From: Chitinophaga pinensis
GTDB lineage: Bacteria; Bacteroidota; Bacteroidia; UBA4408
DNA: 64,000 bases
Assembly (NCBI GenBank): GCA_945861665.1
Contig: CAMAVS010000010.1
Span: forward strand, 1 to 64,000
Direction of reading: 5' to 3'
Shown: piece after piece, positions 7,705-16,480 of the stretch
Layout of the letters: each line of letters starts with the position of its first letter
Numbering within the stretch: the first letter of the stretch is position 1
Translations under genes and position numbers: made by a program
The notes under the pieces: model-generated
What the model was told of the DNA's origin: nothing
Databases searched by the model: none
What the model saw: only the letters and a program-made list of their open reading frames with translations

Positions 7705-8724
7705 ATGGCAAATAATTCGAATAAGAACGGAATTCAAATGCGGTTTATTGAACACCTAAAAAAGGTAGCCCCTTCAAATATATCATTGGTCGATGAAATT
7801 GCCGACTTGCTTAAAGTAAGTAATGACAGTGCTTATAGGAGAATAAGGGGAGAGACGGCACTTAGTATTGATGAAACATTAGAATTGTGTCGACATTTTA
7901 AAATACCCTTGGATGTAATATCTGCTAGTTCACAAGACAGTGTTACTTTTAGTTATAAATCATTAGGGAAGGATGATATGGATTTGGATCTCTATTTTAA
8001 GGGCATTGAAAAGGATCTTGAAATGGTTAACTCCTTTAAAGAAAAACATATTTATTTTGCTGCAGAGGATATACCTGTGTTCCATCATTTTTACTCAGAC
8101 AGCCTAGGGGCTTTTAAATTTTATTATTGGAAAAAATCTATTCTGAATGACCCGGCATTGGATGGAGAGAAATTTGATAAAAACTTTTTACACAAAGAAA
8201 CAAAGGCAATTTCAAAAAAAATATTTGAAGAGTATACTAAGGTTTCTTCTACTGAAGTGTGGACTGAAGATACGTTTTTGAGCACCTTAAGGCAATTGAC
8301 TTTTTATTGGGAATCGGGAGAGTTTAAACAAAAGCAGGATGCCTTGGATGTTTGCAGCGATTTTCATCAAATGCTCAATCACCTTGAGAAACAGGCAGAA
8401 TTAGGTTTTAAATTTTTACCGGGTCAAAAACCTGAATCCAACCAGGAAGCAAATTTCAATTTATATATTAGTGAATTAATGATTGGTAATAATACTGTGC
8501 TTATTGCTACCGAAGGGATAAGATTGGCAAGATTGTCTTTTAATACCTTTAATTCACTTTCCACTAACAATAAAAATTATTATGAAGTGAACGAAGGCTG
8601 GATGAAAAACCTCATCAAAAAGTCTGCGTTAATTAGCGGAGTCTCTGAAAAACAGCGCTTTCAGTTTTTCAAAAAAATGCACGATGCAATTAATAAGGTG
8701 CAGCAAAGTATCGAAACTGAATAA
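7705..8724 (+). CDS. Helix-turn-helix DNA-binding protein, probable transcriptional regulator
   Basis: 339 residues. Residues of about 10-75 form a Cro/XRE-like helix-turn-helix (FIEHLKKVAP, IADLLKVSNDSAYRRIRGET, DETLELCRHFKIPLDVI). The remaining 260 residues are mostly helical, with no known ligand-binding or receiver domain that I recognise. Proteins of this make-up are common as orphan regulators in Bacteroidota. The gene diverges from the envelope pair 5799/6964, and the shared spacer contains repeated hexamers, so autoregulation or control of that pair is a reasonable guess. dnaK follows with its own leader. Target unknown. Confidence 0.65.
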   Translation: MANNSNKNGIQMRFIEHLKKVAPSNISLVDEIADLLKVSNDSAYRRIRGETALSIDETLELCRHFKIPLDVISASSQDSVTFSYKSLGKDDMDLDLYFKGIEKDLEMVNSFKEKHIYFAAEDIPVFHHFYSDSLGAFKFYYWKKSILNDPALDGEKFDKNFLHKETKAISKKIFEEYTKVSSTEVWTEDTFLSTLRQLTFYWESGEFKQKQDALDVCSDFHQMLNHLEKQAELGFKFLPGQKPESNQEANFNLYISELMIGNNTVLIATEGIRLARLSFNTFNSLSTNNKNYYEVNEGWMKNLIKKSALISGVSEKQRFQFFKKMHDAINKVQQSIETE

Positions 8725-8860
8725 TAACTGCCAAAAAAGCAGATATTTATTCCTTCAATTGCCAAAAAATACAATGATATGTGTCACATTTACCTAAATT
8801 GTGCTGGTAAAAGCAGTGGCACAAACATTGTCATAGCTTATAAAACAAAAATTAATAAAA

Positions 8861-10777
8861 ATGGGAAAAATAATAGGAATTGACTTAGGAACAACCAACT
8901 CTTGCGTTTCAGTAATGGAAGGTAACGAACCGGTTGTAATAGCTAACAGTGAGGGTAAAAGAACTACGCCTTCAATAGTTGCTTTTGTAAATGGTGGCGA
9001 ACGTAAAGTAGGAGATCCTGCAAAGCGTCAAGCTATCACGAATCCAACAAAAACAATATTCTCTATAAAGCGATTTATGGGTGAAACTTACGATAAAGTG
9101 GCAAAAGAAATTGCTAGAGTGCCTTATTCAGTAAAAAAGGGAGATAATAATACCCCCCGTGTAGATATTGATGGAAGGTTGTATACTCCACAAGAAATTT
9201 CTGCGATTATTTTGCAGAAGATGAAAAAAACAGCAGAGGATTATTTGGGAACTGAAGTAACTGACGCTGTTATTACTGTACCGGCATATTTTAACGATGC
9301 TCAACGTCAAGCAACGAAAGAGGCTGGGGAAATTGCAGGATTGACTGTTAAACGTATTATAAATGAACCTACGGCTGCGGCTTTAGCTTATGGTATGGAT
9401 AAAAAAAATAGGGATATTAAAATAGTTGTGTTTGATTGCGGAGGCGGAACACATGATGTGAGTGTTTTGGAACTTGGTGATGGGGTATTTGAAGTAAAGT
9501 CAACTGACGGTGACACACACTTGGGTGGAGACGATTTTGATCACAAGATTATTGATTGGTTAGTGGCAGAGTTTAAATCAGAAAATGGAGGTTTAGATTT
9601 AACAAAAGACCCAATGGCTTTACAGCGATTGAAGGATGCTGCTGAAAAAGCGAAGATAGAGTTATCAAGCACTACAAGCACAGAAATAAATTTACCATAT
9701 ATAATGCCGGTGGATGGTATCCCAAAGCACTTAGTAAGAACATTAACACGCTCTAAGTTTGAACAATTGGTTGATGATTTAATCAAGCGAACGATAGAAC
9801 CTTGTAAATCGGCAATGAAAAATGCAAACTATACCATTGCTGACATCGATGAAATAATTTTAGTGGGGGGCTCAACTCGTATTCCTGCTATACAGGAAGC
9901 CGTTGAGAAATTTTTCGGTAAAGCTCCTTCAAAAGGTGTAAACCCTGATGAGGTGGTTGCAATTGGTGCTGCTATACAAGGTGGTGTACTTACGGGTGAA
10001 GTTAAAGACGTATTGTTATTAGATGTTACTCCACTTTCGTTGGGTATTGAAACAATGGGGGGTGTTATGACTAAACTGATTGAGTCTAACACAACAATTC
10101 CGACTAAAAAATCAGAAACCTTTTCTACTGCATCGGATAATCAACCTTCAGTTGAAATACACATTATACAGGGTGAACGACCAATGGCAGCCCAAAACAG
10201 AACCATAGGTAAGTTTCACTTAGATGGATTGCCACCCGCACAACGTGGCATACCTCAAATTGAAGTAACTTTTGATATTGATGCGAATGGTATTTTAAAT
10301 GTTTCAGCTAAAGATAAGGCCACTGGTAAATCACAGAACATTCGTATTGAAGCATCTTCGGGATTGTCAGACGCTGAAATAGAGAAGATGAAAAAGGATG
10401 CAGAAGCAAATGCTGAATCAGATAAAAAAACAAAAGAAGAAGCAGACAAAATTAATCAAGCTGATTCAATGATTTTTCAAACAGAAAAACAATTAAAAGA
10501 ATACGGTGATAAATTACCTGTTGAAAAGAAAGAGCCAATTGAAACTGCATTTGTGGAGTTAAAAACAGCTCACGGAGCTAAGGATATAGCAGGAATTGAC
10601 AGTGCTCTTGAAAAAATTAATGCAGCTTGGGCCGTTGCATCTGAAGAAATGTATAAGGCTAGCCAAGGTGGTGCACAAGCAGAACCTGATGCAACAGCAG
10701 GAGGGCAACAATCAGCAAGCAGTAATACAGAAGCTACCGATGTTGATTTTGAAGAGGTGAAGGAAGATAAAAAGTAA
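8861..10777 (+). CDS. dnaK: Hsp70 chaperone DnaK
   Basis: 638 residues, normal for the family. The N-terminal ATPase begins GIDLGTTNS (residues 5-13) and contains [26 protein letters not shown] and the phosphate-binding GGGT. The substrate domain follows ([14 protein letters not shown], then strands and a helical lid). The C terminus ends in an acidic [13 protein letters not shown] tail that can dock co-chaperones. The usual DLGGGT is DCGGGT here, a mild change. grpE and dnaJ are not adjacent; the gene is single and is closed by a terminator. No CIRCE-type inverted repeat was seen in the 136-base leader. Confidence 0.98.
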   Translation: MGKIIGIDLGTTNSCVSVMEGNEPVVIANSEGKRTTPSIVAFVNGGERKVGDPAKRQAITNPTKTIFSIKRFMGETYDKVAKEIARVPYSVKKGDNNTPRVDIDGRLYTPQEISAIILQKMKKTAEDYLGTEVTDAVITVPAYFNDAQRQATKEAGEIAGLTVKRIINEPTAAALAYGMDKKNRDIKIVVFDCGGGTHDVSVLELGDGVFEVKSTDGDTHLGGDDFDHKIIDWLVAEFKSENGGLDLTKDPMALQRLKDAAEKAKIELSSTTSTEINLPYIMPVDGIPKHLVRTLTRSKFEQLVDDLIKRTIEPCKSAMKNANYTIADIDEIILVGGSTRIPAIQEAVEKFFGKAPSKGVNPDEVVAIGAAIQGGVLTGEVKDVLLLDVTPLSLGIETMGGVMTKLIESNTTIPTKKSETFSTASDNQPSVEIHIIQGERPMAAQNRTIGKFHLDGLPPAQRGIPQIEVTFDIDANGILNVSAKDKATGKSQNIRIEASSGLSDAEIEKMKKDAEANAESDKKTKEEADKINQADSMIFQTEKQLKEYGDKLPVEKKEPIETAFVELKTAHGAKDIAGIDSALEKINAAWAVASEEMYKASQGGAQAEPDATAGGQQSASSNTEATDVDFEEVKEDKK

Positions 10778-10801
10778 GATTTAGGTTAGGTTAATAATGG
10801 C

Positions 10802-10838
10802 AAAACGTTCCACAAATTGTGGGACGTTTTGTTTTTTT
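10802..10838. terminator. Hairpin terminator after dnaK
   Basis: A 13-base stem with one G-U pair (AAAACGTTCCACA with TGTGGGACGTTTT) and a T run, 24 bases after the dnaK stop. It has the same apical CCACAAATTGTGG as the hairpin at 5752. Confidence 0.85.
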
Positions 10839-11037
10839 AGCCCAGTTCTTTAAAAAGTTACGAATGTGTCGGCAGGTTAATGAATTATAAATTATTTTAA
10901 TGGGAAAAGCCATATTTAGCAATAACAATAATTGACAGTTTGCTGTTTGCTTTTTGAACTGCTGTTGTTTAATCCACACTAAACCATAGTATCAGGATCA
11001 CACGACTTCATTTAATTGTAATAATTTATTATTAACA

Positions 11038-11976
11038 CTACTGCGACTTGTCTTTTTTAGGGTCCATCAGTGTGCTCATAGCCATCATTTGCTTCATAGT
11101 TTGTTGCATACCTTCGCTTGAACCGTCAAGGAAAATAACATTGCCTTTACCGTATTCTGCAAAATTTTTGATGGCTTCTGTCCACATTGAGAAAAGTATC
11201 ACTGAAGTATCCAAGTTGGCTTGCTCCATTTCTTTTGCAGCCTGGCTCATACCTTTGGCTACTTCCTCACGGAACAAAGCAACACCTTGTCCACGTAATT
11301 GTGCAGCCAAACGCTCTGCTTCCGCAGCAATTTTTGTTGCATTACCATCCGCTTCTGCAGCTTTTGTTTTTGTAATAAGCAGTGCTTGCCCTTCATTTTC
11401 AGCCGCAGCTTTTAAGTTATTGGATGCAACAACCTGCGACATTGAACGCATAATTGCTTCATCAAAAGTAATGTCGTTTAATTGCAAATCAATAAGGTGG
11501 TATCCCCAACTTTCAAGAGACTGATCAATTTGTTCCTTCACATCGCCTACTATTTCATTACGCAAAGAAAGTACCTCTGATTGTTTTTTAGTGGCCACAA
11601 ATCCCCTAATAGAACCTTCGATGGTACGTATAAGGGCTTGCATTAAATTTTTATCGTCAATAAATTTAAACGCTACATTTTTAATTGTTTCTTCATGATG
11701 GTCAACAACAGCGTACAGTAGCATTGCTTTAAAATATACGTTTGCTTGGTCAAGTGTGGTTGCTTGAAACTCCAGCTCTACCGAACGATTCTGTATAGAA
11801 ATCTTTTTATATATTTTTTCAATAAAAGGAATTTTAACACTTAATCCAGGTGTAAGTATTCTTCTATACTTACCAAAAATTGTAATTACAGCTATGTTAC
11901 CTTGCTGAACTGTTACAAATAAACCTAAAATTATTGTTATGGTTATTAATACAACTGGAATGTAAATATATTGCAT
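11038..11976 (-). CDS. SPFH/band 7 (stomatin/HflK-like) membrane protein
   Basis: 312 residues. One N-terminal membrane segment (about 3-22) is followed by the band 7 domain: VQQGNIAVITIFGKY, LTPGLSVKIPF, QNRSVELEFQATTLD, a VDH segment and LRNEIVGDVKEQID. A long helical region rich in Ala, Glu and Lys (about 195-270) is the coiled coil typical of SPFH oligomers. Members form ring-like scaffolds in the inner membrane and are tied to protease control or membrane microdomains. No NfeD-like partner lies next to it. The start is set by the membrane segment; a weak promoter match sits upstream. Confidence 0.88.
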   Translation of the reverse strand: MQYIYIPVVLITITIILGLFVTVQQGNIAVITIFGKYRRILTPGLSVKIPFIEKIYKKISIQNRSVELEFQATTLDQANVYFKAMLLYAVVDHHEETIKNVAFKFIDDKNLMQALIRTIEGSIRGFVATKKQSEVLSLRNEIVGDVKEQIDQSLESWGYHLIDLQLNDITFDEAIMRSMSQVVASNNLKAAAENEGQALLITKTKAAEADGNATKIAAEAERLAAQLRGQGVALFREEVAKGMSQAAKEMEQANLDTSVILFSMWTEAIKNFAEYGKGNVIFLDGSSEGMQQTMKQMMAMSTLMDPKKDKSQ

Positions 11977-12001
11977 AATGATGTTTTTTTTATTGTTTCG
12001 A

Positions 12002-12033
12002 TAAAGTTAACAGTATTAATAGTGGAAAACAAA
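12002..12033 (-). promoter_or_regulatory. Possible promoter of the SPFH gene
   Basis: On the minus strand TTTG (12033-12030) is followed after 20 bases by TAACTTTA (12009-12002), one mismatch from TAnnTTTG. Confidence 0.3.
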
Positions 12034-12067
12034 TAAGAGTAAAAATGTGTTGTTTAAAATCACTCAT

Positions 12068-12799
12068 CTAATGATTTTCTTTGTGGGAATTGCTTCTCAT
12101 TTTTATATTAAGCAACTCAACTCCCATTGAAAATATTAAGGCAGAATAGATGTATGCTTTTTCAACGTGACAATGAAGTGATTCCAGCACTAGTGCAATA
12201 CCAATAACTACTAGAAAGGAAAGTGCCAACATTTTAACTGTTGGATGTTTGAAAATAAATCCGCTTACTTTTTCTGAAAAAGCTAGCATCACTAACATTG
12301 CTATTATTACAGCGAATACCATTAAAGTAACATTACTTACCAAACCTACCGCAGTCAGTATAGAGTCGAATGAAAAGATAATATCAATAAAAACAATTTG
12401 AAGAATTGCGCTTTTTACCGTTAAGGATTTAATTGTGGGACCGAATGATTCTTTGTGTTTTATTTTTTCAACAATTTCCATTGTTGTTTTTACAATAAGA
12501 AACACTCCTCCTGCAAATAATATCAAGTCTCTACCGGTGCAACCAAATGCGCCAATGTAGAACAGTGGCTCTTTCAACCCAATTATCCAGGTAATTCCAA
12601 ACAATAATGAAATTCTAACTACTAAGGCTAAGAGTAATCCAATGGATCTGGCTTTTTTACGTTGCGAGTTTAATTCAAGTTTGCCTGCAATAAGTGAGAT
12701 GAAGATAATGTTATCTATTCCTAATACTATTTCTAATAAAGAAAGAGTTAAAAGACTAACCCATCCATCGGCAGTAAGAAATGCACTAAAATCAATCAT
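12068..12799 (-). CDS. TerC-family integral membrane protein
   Basis: 243 residues with about seven hydrophobic segments. The family motifs are present: LEIVLGIDNIIFI near the N terminus and DIIFSFDSILTAVG in the middle, each with acidic residues inside the membrane that are thought to bind metal ions. TerC proteins have been linked to tellurite resistance and, more recently, to manganese export and metal loading of secreted proteins. Which applies here is unknown; no ter cluster is nearby. A good promoter precedes it inside the end of the neighbouring kinase gene, so it is probably transcribed independently. Confidence 0.88.
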   Translation of the reverse strand: MIDFSAFLTADGWVSLLTLSLLEIVLGIDNIIFISLIAGKLELNSQRKKARSIGLLLALVVRISLLFGITWIIGLKEPLFYIGAFGCTGRDLILFAGGVFLIVKTTMEIVEKIKHKESFGPTIKSLTVKSAILQIVFIDIIFSFDSILTAVGLVSNVTLMVFAVIIAMLVMLAFSEKVSGFIFKHPTVKMLALSFLVVIGIALVLESLHCHVEKAYIYSALIFSMGVELLNIKMRSNSHKENH

Positions 12800-12819
12800 A
12801 CGTTAAAAAAATATGAAGG

Positions 12820-12850
12820 CAAAAGTAATCAGAATTTGCGACATCATAAA
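12820..12850 (-). promoter_or_regulatory. Promoter of terC-family gene
   Basis: On the minus strand TTTA (12850-12847), 19 bases, then TACTTTTG (12827-12820), which fits the Bacteroidota consensus. It overlaps the last codons of the upstream kinase gene. Confidence 0.5.
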
Positions 12851-13386
12851 CTAATTATTTTATCTACTTCTATTATTGAATTTTTTAGTCGTTCGGTCCC
12901 TGTACCATTAATAACAGTATAGGGAGTAAGTGCCTTTTCGAGTTCTTTTTTATAACTTAAAAACAATTGTTCTCTGTCAATTAGATTTTGATGCTCCCTT
13001 TGGCTATCCGCTTGCCATTTTATATCAATATCCGTTAACAAATGCAATTTATATGTGCAAGGTTTGTAGTTTTTATTAATGGTTTCAGAATACTCTTTCA
13101 GTGTGTATTCACACCATATTTTAGTTACCAATAAATTTGTGTCACAAAATAAAAGTCGGTTTGCTTTTTGCGCTGCAATTTCCTCTTGTATCAGTTGTTG
13201 CTGAGCAATTATTTCAATGTCTTTTATAGTATACTTGCGTTTTAAATTACCAATGTACTCTCTTGCATATTCATCTACACACGTGGTATTGTAATAATTT
13301 GCCAACTCATTTGTAAGGGTTGTTTTTCCAGTGCTTTCCGGACCAACTAATGCAATACGAATTATGCTGTTAATTTTTTTTTCCAT
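12844..13386 (-). CDS. NadR-like AAA-type kinase (probable ribosylnicotinamide kinase)
   Basis: 180 residues. The Walker A motif GPESTGKTTL starts at residue 15, followed by EYAREY and a Walker B-like LLFCDTN segment, the layout of the C-terminal kinase domain of NadR. That domain phosphorylates nicotinamide riboside to NMN. The regulatory and adenylyltransferase domains of full NadR are absent. The first 25 bases overlap the end of the pnuC gene, so translation is probably coupled and the pair makes a take-up-and-trap salvage route for a nicotinamide riboside-type substrate. A different nucleoside substrate cannot be excluded. Confidence 0.8.
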   Translation of the reverse strand: MEKKINSIIRIALVGPESTGKTTLTNELANYYNTTCVDEYAREYIGNLKRKYTIKDIEIIAQQQLIQEEIAAQKANRLLFCDTNLLVTKIWCEYTLKEYSETINKNYKPCTYKLHLLTDIDIKWQADSQREHQNLIDREQLFLSYKKELEKALTPYTVINGTGTERLKNSIIEVDKIISL

Positions 13387-13919
13387 TCAAAATAACCTAT
13401 AAATGCTATAATAACATATAATCCGTATAGAATTGCTGTTAGGTTTAAACCTTTTGAAGCGTATAACAATATGCACCCAATATTAATAAATACCCAAAAA
13501 ATCCAATTTTGAATAATTTTTTTTGAAACCATATAGGTGGCGAGTAAACTGAAAATGGTTATTGGTGCATCTAAATAGGGCATTGAAGTTGGAGTATAGG
13601 TAGAGAATAAATACCCAACGATTATTGAGACAAGAGATGCTGAAATAATAGTGTAGATTAGCATTTCATTACTCCAAGTACTTATATGCAGTGATTCGTT
13701 TTTTTTGTCTTTTTTTTTCCATTGTAAATATCCATAAACAGCCATTATTAAATAAAAAATCTGCAAAATTGTTTCCAAGTATAATTTACTTTGGTAGCAA
13801 ATAAAAACATAAATAGCTACGCTGACAAATGCTGCATACCAACACCAACTATTTTCTTTAATAGCGAAAATTACATATACCAATGCTAGTGCAACTGCTA
13901 TTGTTTCTTCAATACTCAT
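13362..13919 (-). CDS. pnuC: PnuC-family nicotinamide riboside/mononucleotide transporter
   Basis: 185 residues and about seven membrane helices. PnuC features include the ENSWCWY segment near the N terminus, QIFYLIMAVYGYLQW and the C-terminal FIGYFEWKKK. PnuC proteins carry vitamin-like nucleosides by facilitated diffusion and depend on a kinase to trap them. The overlapping NadR-like kinase gene points to nicotinamide riboside rather than thiamine, which other family members carry. No thiamine riboswitch-like leader is seen; only 10 bases separate it from hemF. Confidence 0.85.
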   Translation of the reverse strand: MSIEETIAVALALVYVIFAIKENSWCWYAAFVSVAIYVFICYQSKLYLETILQIFYLIMAVYGYLQWKKKDKKNESLHISTWSNEMLIYTIISASLVSIIVGYLFSTYTPTSMPYLDAPITIFSLLATYMVSKKIIQNWIFWVFINIGCILLYASKGLNLTAILYGLYVIIAFIGYFEWKKKLTA

Positions 13920-13929
13920 TTTGCTAATG

Positions 13930-14832
13930 TTATTGTGCCCAATTTATACCTTTTTTAAGGTAGGCCAATGTTTTTTCTTCTTTCGAATTTTTTTCAGGAA
14001 TAAAATCATACAACCAAGATGCCATTTTTGGTAGGCTAATCAAAATTGACTCTACGCGCCCGTTTGTTTCTAAGCCAAATTTAGTTCCTCTATCGTAAAT
14101 TAAGTTAAATTCAACGTAGCGTCCACGTCTTATTAATTGCCACTTTTTTTCCCTTTCATTAAAAGGAGTATTTTTATTTTTTTCTACCAAATGCATGTAT
14201 ATTGGTACAAATACTTTAGCAAGTGCTGTAATAAATTCAAGTAGCTTATCCATACTGCAATCCGGCGATTCCATCAACTTATCAAAAAATATTCCTCCTA
14301 TCCCTCGCGTTTCATTTCTGTGTTTTATGAAAAAATAATCATCCGCATTTTTTGAAAATGCAGGATAATATTCTAATGAGAATGTGTCACATAATTTTTT
14401 TATTTCTGTATGAAAGTAGCTTGCATCTATTACGTTTACAAAGTGAGGAGTTAGGTCAATTCCACCACCAACCCATTTTATTTTGTCGTCAATTTCAAAA
14501 TAGCGTACATTCATATGAATAATTGGAACCATTGGGCTTTGAGGGTGTATTACAATAGATAGCCCGGTTGCTAAAAACTGATTTGATTTACTTTTTCCTT
14601 CCAATTCTTTTTTTAGAAATTCAGGAATAGGGCCGTAAACAGTAGAAAAGTTTACCCCACCTTTTTCAAACACTTTTCCATCTTGTATTATTCTACTTAT
14701 ACCACCACCACCTTCTTCTCGTATCCATTTATCTTCAATAAAGCGAGCTTTACCATCAATGTTTTCGAGTGCAGAACAAATTTCGTTTTGTATTTTTTTT
14801 AGACGTTCTTGAATATCTTCTTTGTGCGCCAT
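13930..14832 (-). CDS. hemF: Oxygen-dependent coproporphyrinogen III oxidase
   Basis: 300 residues, full length. Converts coproporphyrinogen III to protoporphyrinogen IX in haem synthesis using O2. Family blocks are clear: GGGGISRIIQDG, FEKGGVNFSTVYG, HMNVRYFE, WVGGGIDLTPHF, RNETRGIGGIFFD and RRGRYVEFNLIYDRGT. It implies aerobic or microaerobic haem synthesis. The gene sits 11 bases below a LysM protein gene and 10 above pnuC in a compact minus-strand run beginning at guaA. Confidence 0.96.
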   Translation of the reverse strand: MAHKEDIQERLKKIQNEICSALENIDGKARFIEDKWIREEGGGGISRIIQDGKVFEKGGVNFSTVYGPIPEFLKKELEGKSKSNQFLATGLSIVIHPQSPMVPIIHMNVRYFEIDDKIKWVGGGIDLTPHFVNVIDASYFHTEIKKLCDTFSLEYYPAFSKNADDYFFIKHRNETRGIGGIFFDKLMESPDCSMDKLLEFITALAKVFVPIYMHLVEKNKNTPFNEREKKWQLIRRGRYVEFNLIYDRGTKFGLETNGRVESILISLPKMASWLYDFIPEKNSKEEKTLAYLKKGINWAQ

Positions 14833-14843
14833 CTATTGCTTAA

Positions 14844-16448
14844 CTAATTAGCGGGGGTTAAACTAAAATCTTGATATTTTAAAATAAATACTTTTTGGTT
14901 TTCGTAACCACTTTCTTCTCCAGTTTTAAAATAATTGAACTGCGTATTTATTCCATTGCTTTTAATTTCAATTGATTTTTCCATAAAGCTAATCCCATAA
15001 TTTTTTAATGCTAAAAGGTGGTACATAGCAATATCGTACCCTTCATAGGCAAATTTGTTTGGTTCCGTTTTGTATGTTTCACGAAATCGTTGAATAAATT
15101 TTTTCGTTTCAGGATTTTCGTAATTAACAAAGTTATTGGAGGGGATATGCAATTGGGTATTTTGAATGGTATTTATTTCCAAATTTTCATAGCCAATCCA
15201 ACTTTCCATACCAACTATGATAATTTTATAATCTTTTGTAAGTGTATTCATTTTATTTAAAAAATCGGTAACAAAAGCTTGATCGTTAGATGGAACAAAA
15301 ATGATGTTGTTCTTTGTAGTTGATAGTTTTGCTGTTAACCCTTTTAACCCGATGGTTTTATATACTAGTAAAATTACAGAGTCGGTTCCAAGTATTTTAT
15401 TCGCTTTGTTTTTGAAGATTTCTGCAGATGTTTTTTCTTTGCTCAAATTATTATGAGCAACAATGATATTGCTTCCTCTATTATTAAAGGATATATAGTT
15501 CGCCAATTGTTCAACTTGGGTTGAGCTAGAGGGTGAAGCCTTGCACAGATAATGGTTTCCCAATAACGGTTTACTTGCTTGAGAGAAAGGTGCTATCATT
15601 GTTATTTTGTTGCGTTTGCAAAAAGCGGTAACAATGCTTACATCATCCGAGTGAAAAGGTCCAATAATTAAATTTAACTCTTTTAATTCTGGCTTTTTAA
15701 GAAAATTTTCAATTTGTATTGAGTCGCTTGGAATGTCGTATACCAATATATTGCAATGAATGCCTAATTTTTTTAGTGAATCAAATGCCAATGAAAATCC
15801 TTCATAAAATTCAACTGCGGGAACTGATTTAGGGTAAATTGTTTTTTGCTCATTTTTATTTTCATAGATAAATGCACTGTCATTTTTTGTGAGGTAAAGA
15901 GGTAAAAATAATCCAACATTATAAATCTCATTGCCTGTTATCTTTTTTTTAGTTCCTGCTAATGGCAGAGGAGTAGGAGAAATTACCTTGTCTAAGTTAG
16001 CTTTAGATAATATTATTTTATCTCCCTTTGTAATTGTTCCATTGAAGGCGGCATTATTCTTTTGGAGTGTATCAACTGATAAATTATATTTTTTTGAAAT
16101 GGAGTAGAAAGTTTCTCCTTTTTCAACGGTATGATAATTGGCGTTGTTTGAGTTGTTGTCGTTTATTACTGTGGAAGTTTCTTTTGCATCTTTCGTTTTA
16201 ATAGGTATTTTTAAATTTCGACTTGGTTTTAATCCGCTTATTAGTTCAGGATTTTCAAACACTAAATCATTCTGACTTATTTCATACAACTTGCAAATCG
16301 AATAAAGCGTTTGTCCTTTTTCAACAGTATGTATGTAGCACTTTTTACCATCAATATGTTCAATTGTTGTTGATTTTCTTAACTCTTGGCTAAATGAAGT
16401 TTGTGTGAAAAACATAAGGCAAAAAATAAGAAACACAGATGAATGCAT
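14844..16448 (-). CDS. Exported LysM protein with periplasmic binding-protein-like domain
   Basis: 534 residues from the ATG at 16448, which gives a clean signal peptide (HSSVFLIFCLMFFTQTSFSQ). An in-frame ATG at 16490 adds 14 residues and overlaps the guaA stop; it cannot be excluded. Two LysM modules follow (HTVEKGQTLYSICKLYEIS and HTVEKGETFYSISKKYNLS), so the protein should bind peptidoglycan. Residues of about 170-530 resemble the type 1 periplasmic binding fold of LpoA or leucine-binding proteins (EFYEGFSLAFDSLKKLG, IIGPFHSDD, KFAYEGYDIAMY). In Bacteroidota such fusions are usually left as unknown. A role in monitoring or supporting cell-wall synthesis is an inference from the domains. 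Confidence 0.75.
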   Translation of the reverse strand: MHSSVFLIFCLMFFTQTSFSQELRKSTTIEHIDGKKCYIHTVEKGQTLYSICKLYEISQNDLVFENPELISGLKPSRNLKIPIKTKDAKETSTVINDNNSNNANYHTVEKGETFYSISKKYNLSVDTLQKNNAAFNGTITKGDKIILSKANLDKVISPTPLPLAGTKKKITGNEIYNVGLFLPLYLTKNDSAFIYENKNEQKTIYPKSVPAVEFYEGFSLAFDSLKKLGIHCNILVYDIPSDSIQIENFLKKPELKELNLIIGPFHSDDVSIVTAFCKRNKITMIAPFSQASKPLLGNHYLCKASPSSSTQVEQLANYISFNNRGSNIIVAHNNLSKEKTSAEIFKNKANKILGTDSVILLVYKTIGLKGLTAKLSTTKNNIIFVPSNDQAFVTDFLNKMNTLTKDYKIIIVGMESWIGYENLEINTIQNTQLHIPSNNFVNYENPETKKFIQRFRETYKTEPNKFAYEGYDIAMYHLLALKNYGISFMEKSIEIKSNGINTQFNYFKTGEESGYENQKVFILKYQDFSLTPAN

Positions 16449-16480
16449 TTTAATTTTTGATTTATATGATATGTTTTTTG

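Noticed and set aside
10791-10979. A 62-codon minus-strand frame after dnaK
   Set aside because: Its end lies inside the dnaK terminator hairpin and the translation has no features.
11048-11524. A 158-codon plus-strand frame opposite the SPFH protein
   Set aside because: Antisense to a clear gene, low-complexity Ser/Ala-rich translation, no start context; a shadow of the real frame.
12068-12799. TerC considered as part of a tellurite or phage-defence ter cluster
   Set aside because: No terB/D/E or other ter gene is nearby; a lone TerC is common in ordinary chromosomes.
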